NCBI GenBank assembly: GCA_964371865.1
Contig: CAYJOR010000086.1
Coordinates: forward strand, 1 to 9,065
DNA length: 9,065 nucleotides
DNA from: CAYJAZ01 sp964371865
GTDB lineage: Bacteria > Desulfobacterota > Desulfovibrionia > Desulfovibrionales > Desulfovibrionaceae
Reading direction: 5' to 3'
The translations under genes and the position numbers were made by a program. The notes under the pieces are model-generated. The model had not been told where the DNA came from. It searched no databases and worked only from the letters and a program-made list of their open reading frames with translations. This document shows positions 1-6,368 of the stretch, in pieces (position 1 is the stretch's first letter; the number at the start of each line of letters is the position of its first letter).

Positions 1-2
1 TT

Positions 3-46
3 GGGGCGTAAAACGGGGTTTTTTAAGAAAAAACGCGGTTTTCCCC
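3..46. repeat. Imperfect GC-capped hairpin at window edge
   Basis: The arms at 3-24 and 28-46 pair as follows: GGGG with CCCC, a 3-nt bulge, AAAAC with GTTTT, a short mismatched G/C block, then six T-A pairs closing on a 3-nt loop (25-27). It could be the terminator of a gene lying left of the window, but no T-run follows the right arm, so the role is uncertain. The rest of 1-184 holds no convincing gene. It contains the 8-bp palindrome TCACGTGA (69-76) and a loose direct repeat (81-100 and 134-153). Confidence 0.35.
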
Positions 47-184
47 CTCAAGAAATCATAAATTGGAATCACGTGAAGTAATGCCTTATAAGTAATAAAA
101 TATCTTTACAAAGTAGAAAAAAGTGATAATAATATGCTTATAACTAATGAAAATTTAAGCTGTGATTTTATGTGTCGTAAAAGT

Positions 185-213
185 TTGACTTCTTAAGGAT
201 TTAACTGTATTAA
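185..213 (+). promoter_or_regulatory. Putative sigma70 promoter of the phosphofructokinase gene
   Basis: A -35 box TTGACT (185-190) is followed after 17 bp by a -10 box TATTAA (208-213). Transcription would begin near 220, giving a leader of about 27 nt that contains the GAGG ribosome binding site at 238-241. This is a consensus match only. Confidence 0.5.
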
Positions 214-246
214 CAATCTCAAAGAGTTATCATCAACGAGGTAGAT

Positions 247-1557
247 ATGCAAAACGATACTCCAGTATATAATACAAGTATTTCATCACTAGGGCCATGT
301 AAAATACCAACCCCGGTGGCTAGTCCTCACCTTACTGATACTCCAATTTCTCTACCACTGGGCTGTGATATGCTTGGCGGAAAGTTTGAGGGATATCAAA
401 ATCTTGACTTTGAAGTTGCCGGCCCTCGCAGTAAAACCTATTTTGACCCAACAAACACCAAGTGTGCTATTGTAACTTGTGGAGGGCTTTGCCCAGGATT
501 GAACGATGTTATTCGCTCTATAGTTATGGCTTGTTATCATACATACGGAATTACATCTGTACTTGGCATCAGATATGGTTTAGAGGGCTTTATACCAAAG
601 TATAAACATAAAGTTCTAGAGCTTACACCTAGCCTTGTAAGTGAAATTCATAACTTTGGCGGAACTATTCTTGGAACCTCAAGAGGCCCACAGGCTCCTG
701 AAGAAATTGTAGATTCACTCGATCGTATGAACGTCAATGTCTTATTTGTTATTGGTGGCGACGGAACAATGAAAGCCGCTAAAAAAATTATTGAAGAAGT
801 AAATAAAAGAGGACTTAATATTTCTGTTATCGGTGTTCCCAAAACAATTGATAACGATATTAATTTTATACAACAATCTTTCGGTTTTGAAACTGCCGTT
901 GAAGCTGCAACTAATTCACTGCAATGTGCTCATATCGAAGCTTTAGGCGCGCACAATGGTATTGGTTTAGTGAAGCTTATGGGTAGAGAATCCGGCTTTA
1001 TAGCTGCTCAAGCAACTTTATCTTATAGTGTTGTAAACTATACTTTAATTCCGGAAGCTCCTTTCACTCTTACTGGTGAAGGTGGCTTTTTACCTAGCCT
1101 TGAAGATCGCTTAAAAAGAAGAGGTCATGCCGTTATTGTTGTAGCGGAAGGAGCAGGTCAACACTTATTTGAAGGAACAGGAAAGGTTGACGCTTCAGGA
1201 AATCCGGTTCTAGTGGATATTGGTCAATTCCTTGCATCTGAGATAAAAAAATATTTTAAGGAGAAAGATTTTCCTTATACATTAAAACTTATCGATCCAA
1301 GTTACCTTGTTCGCTCTGTTCCGGCTAATGCTGGAGATAGAGTTTATTGTGGCTTTTTGGGTAGATACGCTGTAGATGCAGCCATGGCTGGTAAAACTGA
1401 TATGGTTGTTGCAAAACTTATGGACAGATTCGTACATATTCCACTAGATATTGTTACTATGCGCCGCCGTACACTGGAAATTAAAAGCCCTTATTGGCGA
1501 AGTGTTTTGCGTGCAACCGGGCAAGATAACTTAGTGGGTATGTACCCTACTGATTAA
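247..1557 (+). CDS. pfkA: ATP-type 6-phosphofructokinase
   Basis: Phosphorylates fructose 6-phosphate to fructose 1,6-bisphosphate, the committed step of glycolysis, in the cytoplasm. The 436-aa protein has an N-terminal extension of about 70 residues before the nucleotide-binding fold, which opens with the CGGLCPGLN motif (78-86). GGDGT (170-174) places Gly where pyrophosphate-dependent enzymes have Asp, which predicts ATP as the phosphoryl donor. PKTIDND (198-204) carries the catalytic Asp region but has Lys where E. coli-type PfkA has Gly. MGRESGF (245-251) and YLVRSVPAN (353-361) bind the sugar phosphate. The Gly/Lys combination and the long N-terminus match the plant/trypanosomatid-like PFK group rather than classic 320-aa bacterial PfkA. 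The start is supported by GAGG 5 nt upstream. The gene is monocistronic by spacing. The family is certain; the donor preference is inferred from motifs. Confidence 0.93.
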   Translation: MQNDTPVYNTSISSLGPCKIPTPVASPHLTDTPISLPLGCDMLGGKFEGYQNLDFEVAGPRSKTYFDPTNTKCAIVTCGGLCPGLNDVIRSIVMACYHTYGITSVLGIRYGLEGFIPKYKHKVLELTPSLVSEIHNFGGTILGTSRGPQAPEEIVDSLDRMNVNVLFVIGGDGTMKAAKKIIEEVNKRGLNISVIGVPKTIDNDINFIQQSFGFETAVEAATNSLQCAHIEALGAHNGIGLVKLMGRESGFIAAQATLSYSVVNYTLIPEAPFTLTGEGGFLPSLEDRLKRRGHAVIVVAEGAGQHLFEGTGKVDASGNPVLVDIGQFLASEIKKYFKEKDFPYTLKLIDPSYLVRSVPANAGDRVYCGFLGRYAVDAAMAGKTDMVVAKLMDRFVHIPLDIVTMRRRTLEIKSPYWRSVLRATGQDNLVGMYPTD

Positions 1558-1569
1558 ATCAAATTATAT

Positions 1570-1658
1570 TTCTTAATTGATAAACTTCCTTGTTTCTACT
1601 GCTAGCACTGAAACAAGGAACAATTATATATCGTTCAAATATTGTAATCAATTAAGAA
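1570..1658. repeat. Nested double inverted repeat between pfk and glmM
   Basis: The outer arms TTCTTAATTGAT (1570-1581) and ATCAATTAAGAA (1647-1658) are perfect 12-bp complements. Inside them TTCCTTGTTTC (1586-1596) and GAAACAAGGAA (1610-1620) are perfect 11-bp complements. The inner loop contains the palindrome TGCTAGCA (1600-1607). The inner hairpin may end pfk transcripts, but no U-tract follows it. The right outer arm lies inside the predicted glmM promoter spacer, so the structure may instead be regulatory. Confidence 0.75.
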
Positions 1659-1670
1659 GCTTATTATAAA
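1642..1670 (+). promoter_or_regulatory. Putative sigma70 promoter of glmM
   Basis: A -35 box TTGTAA (1642-1647), a 17-bp spacer and a -10 box TATAAA (1665-1670, five of six consensus bases). The start site would fall near 1677, leaving a leader of only about 11 nt that begins at the AGAGGA ribosome binding site (1677-1682). The spacer overlaps the right arm of the 12-bp inverted repeat. Confidence 0.5.
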
Positions 1671-1687
1671 AATAAAAGAGGAATTTT

Positions 1688-3034
1688 ATGAGACTTTTTG
1701 GAACTGATGGTATGCGTGGAAAAGTAAACACCTACCCTATGACTGTTGAGATGGCATTAAAACTCGGCCAAGCAGCCGGAACACTTTTCCGATCATCTGA
1801 AAGCAGACACAGAGTTATTATAGGTAAAGACACCAGACTTTCAGGCTATATGTTTGAATCAGCTTTAACAGCAGGTCTTTGTGCTGCAGGCATGCACGTC
1901 TATCAAGTAGGGCCACTCCCTACACCGGCTCTTGCATTCCTTACAAGAAATATGCGTGCTGACTTTGGTATCGTAATATCTGCCTCTCATAATAAATACC
2001 ATGACAATGGAATAAAATTCTTCGATAGCACAGGTTATAAACTCTCAGATGCAATTGAAGATAAAATGTCCGCTATGGTTTTAGATAAGGATTATAAGTG
2101 GGATTATCCAGAATCAGATAAGTTAGGGCGAGCTTCTAAAATTGTCGATGCTCCAGGTAGATATATAGTATACATTAAAAATTCTTTCCCACAACATCTT
2201 AGCCTTTCAGGGCTTAGAATCGTTATCGACTGTGCAAATGGTGCTAACTACAAAGTTGCCCCTTTAGCTCTTGAAGAGCTTGGTGCAGAGGTTTTTGCTT
2301 TCTCTACCGATCCAAACGGAACAAACATCAACCACAACTGCGGCTCTTTACATCCTACACTTATTCAAGATAAAGTGCGTGAATTACGTGCTGACATTGG
2401 TATTGCGCTTGACGGTGATGCAGATAGAGTCATCATTGTTGATGAAAAAGGTACTATTCTTGATGGCGATCAAATCATGGCTGTATGCGCTGACGATATG
2501 ATGAAAAAAAATCAATTAAACAATAATTTGTTAGTATCAACTGTAATGTCAAATATGGCTTTAGAAGTATTTATGGCAGAGCGAAAAGGTCAACTAATGC
2601 GCACAAATGTTGGCGATCGCTACGTAGTTGAAGCAATGAGAAAGAACAATGCAAGCTTTGGTGGAGAGCAATCCGGCCATCTTATCTTCCACGAATATTC
2701 AACAACAGGTGATGGTCTTCTCGCTGCTTTACAAATTTTACGCATTATGAAAGAGCAAGAACGCCCACTTTCAGAACTAGCACATAAACTAACTCTATAT
2801 CCTCAAGAACTTATAAATGTAGACGTAACAAATAAAATTCTTTTTGAAGATTGCCCGAATGTTCAAAAAACTCTCGAACACGCAAATAATAAACTCAAGA
2901 AAAAAGGAAGAGTTCTTCTTCGCTACTCAGGAACTGAGCACCTTGCACGCGTAATGGTAGAAGGTGAAAATGAACAACTAATCAAGGAACTTGCCCAAAC
3001 TATTGCTGATGCAGTTAAACTTGACACCAAGTAA
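1688..3034 (+). CDS. glmM: Phosphoglucosamine mutase
   Basis: Interconverts glucosamine 6-phosphate and glucosamine 1-phosphate, the precursor of UDP-GlcNAc for peptidoglycan and LPS; cytoplasmic. At 448 aa it has normal family length and all four alpha-D-phosphohexomutase signatures. The active-site serine loop ISASHN (97-102) has phosphoserine S100. The Mg-binding loop is DGDADR (242-247), the sugar-recognition loop GGEQSGH (325-331), and the phosphate-binding loop RYSGTEHLAR (412-421). The N-terminal FGTDGMRG (4-11) is typical of GlmM rather than of phosphomannomutase. One oddity is that the phosphate loop reads SGTEH where SGTEP is usual. AGAGGA ends 5 nt before the ATG and fixes the start. 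The gene stands alone, without the ftsH/folP neighbours often seen beside glmM. Confidence 0.96.
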   Translation: MRLFGTDGMRGKVNTYPMTVEMALKLGQAAGTLFRSSESRHRVIIGKDTRLSGYMFESALTAGLCAAGMHVYQVGPLPTPALAFLTRNMRADFGIVISASHNKYHDNGIKFFDSTGYKLSDAIEDKMSAMVLDKDYKWDYPESDKLGRASKIVDAPGRYIVYIKNSFPQHLSLSGLRIVIDCANGANYKVAPLALEELGAEVFAFSTDPNGTNINHNCGSLHPTLIQDKVRELRADIGIALDGDADRVIIVDEKGTILDGDQIMAVCADDMMKKNQLNNNLLVSTVMSNMALEVFMAERKGQLMRTNVGDRYVVEAMRKNNASFGGEQSGHLIFHEYSTTGDGLLAALQILRIMKEQERPLSELAHKLTLYPQELINVDVTNKILFEDCPNVQKTLEHANNKLKKKGRVLLRYSGTEHLARVMVEGENEQLIKELAQTIADAVKLDTK

Positions 3035-3144
3035 TAATTAGCATAAGATACTGAAATATCGGAAAAAATTACATTGTGCAAAATATTTTACGACACAAAA
3101 ACAGATAAAATATGAAAAATTCTTCATTTTCATCAATTAAATAC

Positions 3145-3173
3145 TTGCAAAATATAATTTTTTTTGATATTAA
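3145..3173 (+). promoter_or_regulatory. Putative sigma70 promoter of the HU gene
   Basis: A -35 box TTGCAA (3145-3150), a 17-bp spacer containing a T-run, and a -10 box TATTAA (3168-3173), the same -10 hexamer as the pfk promoter. The leader would be about 32 nt. The remaining AT-rich gap 3035-3144 shows no clear glmM terminator, only a weak ATGAAAA/TTTTCAT repeat. Confidence 0.45.
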
Positions 3174-3211
3174 TTATCTGTAAACCTTATAACTTATTAC
3201 ATGGAGTAATT

Positions 3212-3487
3212 ATGAATAAGAGCGAACTTATTAAAGCATTAGCTGAACAATCCAATATTCCAGCAGAAGAAGCAACAGTAGTTGTGAACACTTTTATTGA
3301 TTCAATGAAAGATGCTATGGCTGAAGGCGACAGAGTGGAAATTCGTGGTTTTGGTAGCTTCAAAGTAAAAGAATACGAAGGCTATTCAGGCAGAAATCCA
3401 CGCACAGGTGAAAAAGTACAAGTTGAATCAAAACGTCTTCCTTTCTTCCGTCCTGGTAAAGAATTGAAAGACTATCTCAACGGATAG
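3212..3487 (+). CDS. hup: HU-family nucleoid DNA-binding protein
   Basis: A small basic, dimeric architectural protein that bends and wraps DNA. It is 91 aa, the standard size for HU. The helical dimerisation part (1-40) starts MNKSELIKAL. IRGFGSF (44-50) opens the beta saddle. The DNA-binding arm carries RNPRTGE (61-67), with the intercalating proline at 63, and FRPGKELK (79-86) is the family's C-terminal signature. The start is the ATG at 3212, with GGAG (3203-3206) 5 nt upstream. A longer reading from an in-frame TTG at 3164 would add 16 residues unlike any HU and overlaps the promoter, so it is rejected. HU versus an IHF subunit cannot be settled by eye; HU is favoured because the protein appears to be a homodimer type. 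Confidence 0.95.
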   Translation: MNKSELIKALAEQSNIPAEEATVVVNTFIDSMKDAMAEGDRVEIRGFGSFKVKEYEGYSGRNPRTGEKVQVESKRLPFFRPGKELKDYLNG

Positions 3488-3519
3488 AGCCAAATCATAA
3501 CCGACTTACAAATTTGAGA

Positions 3520-3548
3520 TTGACAAATCTTGTTAGTCTGACTATTCT
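3520..3548 (+). promoter_or_regulatory. Putative sigma70 promoter of dapA
   Basis: A perfect -35 box TTGACA (3520-3525), a 17-bp spacer and a -10 box TATTCT (3543-3548). The start would be near 3555, leaving a leader of about 50 nt. A small palindrome AGATT-GACA-AATCT (about 3517-3530) covers the -35 box and could be an operator. AGCCAAA (3488-3494) just after the HU stop is complementary to TTTGGCT (3551-3557). Confidence 0.6.
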
Positions 3549-3604
3549 GTTTTGGCTATTGTGGTCAAATTCAGAAAATTTCACTTTTAACTTATAGGTG
3601 TATT

Positions 3605-4483
3605 ATGCTTAATGGTATTATTACTGCGCTCGTAACCCCTTTCAAAAACGGTAAAGTAGATGAAGAGGCTTATAGAAACCTGATAGAATGGCAAATAGAA
3701 GAAGGCGTTCACGGTCTTGTTCCTTGTGGAACTACAGGCGAATCTGCTACTCTATCGCACGAAGAACATGAACAAGTTATTACAATTTGTATTGATCAAG
3801 TAAAAAAACGTGTTCCCGTTCTAGCTGGAGCTGGCTCTAATAATACGCAAGAAGCAATCAGTCTTACTCATTTTGCAAAAAAAGCAGGTGCTGATGCGGC
3901 TTTGCACATTACACCGTATTATAATAAACCATCACAAGAAGGTTTGTTCCAACACTTTAAAGCAATTCAAGACTCTGTAGACCTCCCTCTCTTTGTCTAC
4001 AATGTTCCAGGACGTACAGGAGTGAATGTTCTTCCGGCTACTATGGCTAGAATGCACAAAGAACTTCCAAATGTTGTTGGCATAAAAGAAGCAGCAGGAA
4101 ATATCATTCAACTTTCTGAAATGCTTGAATTATGTGACGATGATTTCTGTATGCTTTCTGGTGATGACTTTATTCTTCTGCCTTCATTGTCACTTGGTGC
4201 AAAAGGTGTTATTTCTGTAAGCGCAAACGTTGCGCCGCGCCTTATGTCAGATATGTACAATGCTTATATGAATGATGATTTTGAACGCGCTAAAGAGTTA
4301 CACTTCAAGTCTCAAGAACTTCACAGAACTTTGTTTATTGATGTTAATCCAATACCGGTTAAAACGGCTCTCTCACTTATGGGTAAAATGACAGATGAGT
4401 TTAGATTACCGCTTTGCAATCTTGCAGAAGCGCAAATCCCTAAACTGAAGCAAGGGCTTGCGTCTGTCGGAATTGAAGTTTAG
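3605..4483 (+). CDS. dapA: 4-hydroxy-tetrahydrodipicolinate synthase
   Basis: Condenses pyruvate with aspartate semialdehyde, the first step committed to diaminopimelate and lysine. It is a cytoplasmic TIM-barrel tetramer. The 292-aa length equals the E. coli enzyme. Schiff-base Lys161 sits in GIKEA (159-163). The catalytic triad is T43/T44 in CGTTGE (41-46), Y132 in YNVPGRTG (132-139), and Y106, donated across the dimer, in TPYYNKPSQEG (103-113). R137 binds the substrate carboxylate. The residues that form the lysine allosteric pocket in the E. coli enzyme appear conserved with a one-residue shift (S47, A48, H52, H55, N79, E83, Y105), so lysine feedback inhibition is plausible. AGGTG (3596-3600) lies 4 nt before the ATG. 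The gene has its own promoter and a terminator downstream, so it is probably monocistronic. Confidence 0.97.
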   Translation: MLNGIITALVTPFKNGKVDEEAYRNLIEWQIEEGVHGLVPCGTTGESATLSHEEHEQVITICIDQVKKRVPVLAGAGSNNTQEAISLTHFAKKAGADAALHITPYYNKPSQEGLFQHFKAIQDSVDLPLFVYNVPGRTGVNVLPATMARMHKELPNVVGIKEAAGNIIQLSEMLELCDDDFCMLSGDDFILLPSLSLGAKGVISVSANVAPRLMSDMYNAYMNDDFERAKELHFKSQELHRTLFIDVNPIPVKTALSLMGKMTDEFRLPLCNLAEAQIPKLKQGLASVGIEV

Positions 4484-4566
4484 ATTATAAAACTCTCACT
4501 AACCCTAGGTTTACAAATTTTGTTTAAGTGCATCAAGAAAGTTTAAGATAGTTTATTAGAATTTCC

Positions 4567-4602
4567 AAACCTCAGCTATTATTAGTTGAGGTTTTACTTT
4601 TT
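4567..4602 (+). terminator. Rho-independent terminator of dapA
   Basis: AAACCTCAGC (4567-4576) pairs with GTTGAGGTTT (4585-4594), giving ten pairs with one G-U and an 8-nt loop. A T-rich tract ending in TTTTT follows. It lies 84 bp after the dapA stop codon. Confidence 0.85.
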
Positions 4603-4654
4603 AATGCACTTTTACAAATCTTTAGCAAGTACAAATATCTATACAAAAATATGT

Positions 4655-4682
4655 TTGACAAATAATTATTATCGTCTATCTT
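4655..4682 (+). promoter_or_regulatory. Putative promoter of the M48 protease gene with Fur-like box
   Basis: A perfect -35 box TTGACA (4655-4660), a 16-bp spacer and a -10 box TATCTT (4677-4682). The spacer contains AAATAATTATTATCG (4660-4674), which matches 11 of the 14 defined bases of the Fur 7-1-7 consensus TGATAAT-N-ATTATCA. The leader would be about 105 nt. AT-rich sequence makes chance matches likely. Confidence 0.45.
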
Positions 4683-4793
4683 AATAGTACTTGTTAGATA
4701 TTTTGACGAAACTATCTCGGGTATATTTCTAAAACTACTAACTTTAATATATTTTACAGTTACAAATCATACCATAAACAATTGAGAATAATT

Positions 4794-6209
4794 ATGCGGT
4801 TTAATAATTTATTTTTCTTTAAAATACTATCATTGATTATAAGTTTTAACATTGTTTTTTTACCTTTGGCTCATGCGAACATGTTTGAAGAAATGAGCTA
4901 TAAAGAAGAAGAAGAGCTAGGAAAAAAGATAGATACTATCATGAAAACTCAAGCTCCTTTACTCTACGATCCTGTTATTCAAGGATATGTTCAATCAATA
5001 GTAGACAATATTCTAAAACATGTTGAAAATAATACCTTCGATTTTGAAGTAAATGTGGTCTTAGACGACAGTTTAAATGCCTTTGCAACTCCGGGAGGTT
5101 ATCTCTTTATTAATTCAGGCTTAATCTTAGCTTTTGAAAATGAATCAGAGGTAGCAGGGGTTCTCGCTCATGAAGTAGCTCACGTAACACAAAGGCATAT
5201 AGCAGAAAGACAAGCTGCAAGTTCTGGAGTTATGCTTGCAGCTTTAGCGGCCGCACTTTTAGGGGCAGTAGTAGGTTCTGCTGCTAGGGTTGAGGGAGAC
5301 AGTGTTGGAGGAGCTATCGTTGGAGGTCTTGCTGCTGCACAATCTCTCATGCTTAAGTATAGCAGACAGGATGAAACTGAAGCAGATAATGTTGGCTTTG
5401 AATATACACTTGAAGCTGGTTATAATCCTCATGGCTATGTCAGCGCATTTAAAAAGCTACAAGGGCAATTTGGTTTTGGAAGCATTCCGGTATACCTTTC
5501 AAGTCACCCAGACTTAAACACCAGAATAAGTAGTATTGAAGCAAGAATCCGTACAAGTAATTTACCACATAAAAATGTAGATAATAAAAATTTCATAACA
5601 GTGCAAAACCTTATTAGAGCAAAATATAGCGATATAAAAACCGCTAAACTACATTTTGCAAGACAAGATAAATCTCTTACTTCCACACAATTTGCCCTTG
5701 CACTTTTGTATGCACGAGATCACGATATCGTAAAAGCAAAAGAAGCATTTACCAAAGCTCTTGCCAAAGAAGCAAATAATCCTCTTTATATGCGTGAATA
5801 CGGATTTTTTGAGTTTAAATATGGTGATATAAACAAAGCATATCAGCTTATTACAAAGTCAAACAGTATTAATTCTAACGATTTAATGACTCATTTCTAT
5901 CTAGCACGAACTCAAGATGAGCTTGGGCAAAATTCAAGCGCTCAAGCAAACTATCAAGATATTCTCAAAATATATCCATTAGATAGCGAAGTTCATTATT
6001 ATTTAGGGCATTCATATTCTAAAACAGGAAAAAGTTTTTTGGCCTATTTACATCTTGCTTACTCATCACTCTATAAAGCGGATTGGTCTTCCGCAAAAAA
6101 AACTATTGAAAAGGCGAAATCTTATGCAAAAACATCTAAAGAAAAAGAAGCACTTACAACTTTTGATCGTAACTTAGATTATTATAAAAGTGTCTTAACA
6201 AATACATAA
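4794..6209 (+). CDS. bepA: Exported M48 zinc metalloprotease with TPR tail (BepA/YfgC-like)
   Basis: Predicted periplasmic protease/chaperone. E. coli BepA helps assemble or degrade outer-membrane proteins such as LptD. From the ATG it is 471 aa. A signal peptide covers residues 1-28, with a long hydrophobic core ending in LAHA before NM; there is no lipobox Cys, so it is soluble rather than lipidated. NAFATPGGYLF (95-105) precedes the zinc site HEVAH (126-130), and the third ligand is E196 in RQDETEAD (191-198). Residues about 145-185 form the Gly/Ala-rich lid segment of the family. Residues about 275-470 are helical repeats of TPR type (for example 296-330, 364-395, 397-428). The chosen ATG at 4794 starts directly before the signal peptide; an in-frame TTG at 4782 would add only four residues. 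The ribosome site is weak (GAG at 4784-4786). No clear terminator follows. Confidence 0.88.
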   Translation: MRFNNLFFFKILSLIISFNIVFLPLAHANMFEEMSYKEEEELGKKIDTIMKTQAPLLYDPVIQGYVQSIVDNILKHVENNTFDFEVNVVLDDSLNAFATPGGYLFINSGLILAFENESEVAGVLAHEVAHVTQRHIAERQAASSGVMLAALAAALLGAVVGSAARVEGDSVGGAIVGGLAAAQSLMLKYSRQDETEADNVGFEYTLEAGYNPHGYVSAFKKLQGQFGFGSIPVYLSSHPDLNTRISSIEARIRTSNLPHKNVDNKNFITVQNLIRAKYSDIKTAKLHFARQDKSLTSTQFALALLYARDHDIVKAKEAFTKALAKEANNPLYMREYGFFEFKYGDINKAYQLITKSNSINSNDLMTHFYLARTQDELGQNSSAQANYQDILKIYPLDSEVHYYLGHSYSKTGKSFLAYLHLAYSSLYKADWSSAKKTIEKAKSYAKTSKEKEALTTFDRNLDYYKSVLTNT

Positions 6210-6256
6210 AATATAAACTCTAACATATTCTCTAACTTATAAATTTCTAAATAATA

Positions 6257-6284
6257 TTGACATATTAGTTTTATTTGAGATAAA
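6257..6284 (+). promoter_or_regulatory. Putative promoter of bfr
   Basis: A perfect -35 box TTGACA (6257-6262), a 16-bp spacer and a -10-like GATAAA (6279-6284). The start would fall near 6291, at the left arm of the strong inverted repeat 6286-6340, leaving a leader of about 78 nt. Confidence 0.5.
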
Positions 6285-6285
6285 T

Positions 6286-6340
6286 TTTACAGTAAAGTAT
6301 ATTTCTAAATTTTAGAAGTGTACTTTATTGTTACTGTAAA
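6286..6340 (+). promoter_or_regulatory. Nested palindrome / stem-loop at the bfr transcription start
   Basis: TTTACAGTAA (6286-6295) and TTACTGTAAA (6331-6340) are perfect 10-bp complements. Inside, positions 6296-6308 pair with 6312-6324, all Watson-Crick apart from two G-U pairs, and close on a 3-nt loop. The centre is a perfect 7-1-7 palindrome TTCTAAA-T-TTTAGAA (6303-6317), which shares 10 of 14 bases with the PerR box TTATAAT-N-ATTATAA. It could be an operator or a 5' leader hairpin. No U-tract follows, so it is not a terminator. Confidence 0.65.
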
Positions 6341-6368
6341 CTTTAACTTAAACAGATAGGAGTTTAAC

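Larger units (their letters stand above)
4484..4793. other. 310-bp gene-free gap between dapA and the protease gene
   Basis: I see no gene here. The gap contains the dapA terminator (4567-4602). That hairpin is itself enclosed by a perfect 8-bp inverted repeat AAGTGCAT/ATGCACTT (4526-4533 and 4604-4611). The gap also holds the promoter of the next gene (4655-4682), an imperfect 22-bp palindrome just after the expected start site (4696-4717), and a 15-bp stretch (4719-4733) resembling the end of the MITE found at 6933. Confidence 0.6.

Noticed and set aside
81..153. Loose 20-bp direct repeat (81-100 and 134-153) upstream of pfk
   Set aside because: The match needs an indel and several mismatches in AT-rich sequence; probably chance.
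1570..1658. Considered as a mini-transposon with 12-bp ends
   Set aside because: The flanks show no target duplication and no second copy is in the window, so it is kept as a regulatory or structural repeat.
3164..3211. 16-residue N-terminal extension of the HU protein from a TTG
   Set aside because: It overlaps the promoter -10 region, has no ribosome site and does not resemble HU. The ATG at 3212 has a good GGAG.
4782..4793. TTG start for the protease adding four residues
   Set aside because: No ribosome site precedes it, and the ATG at 4794 begins a normal signal peptide.
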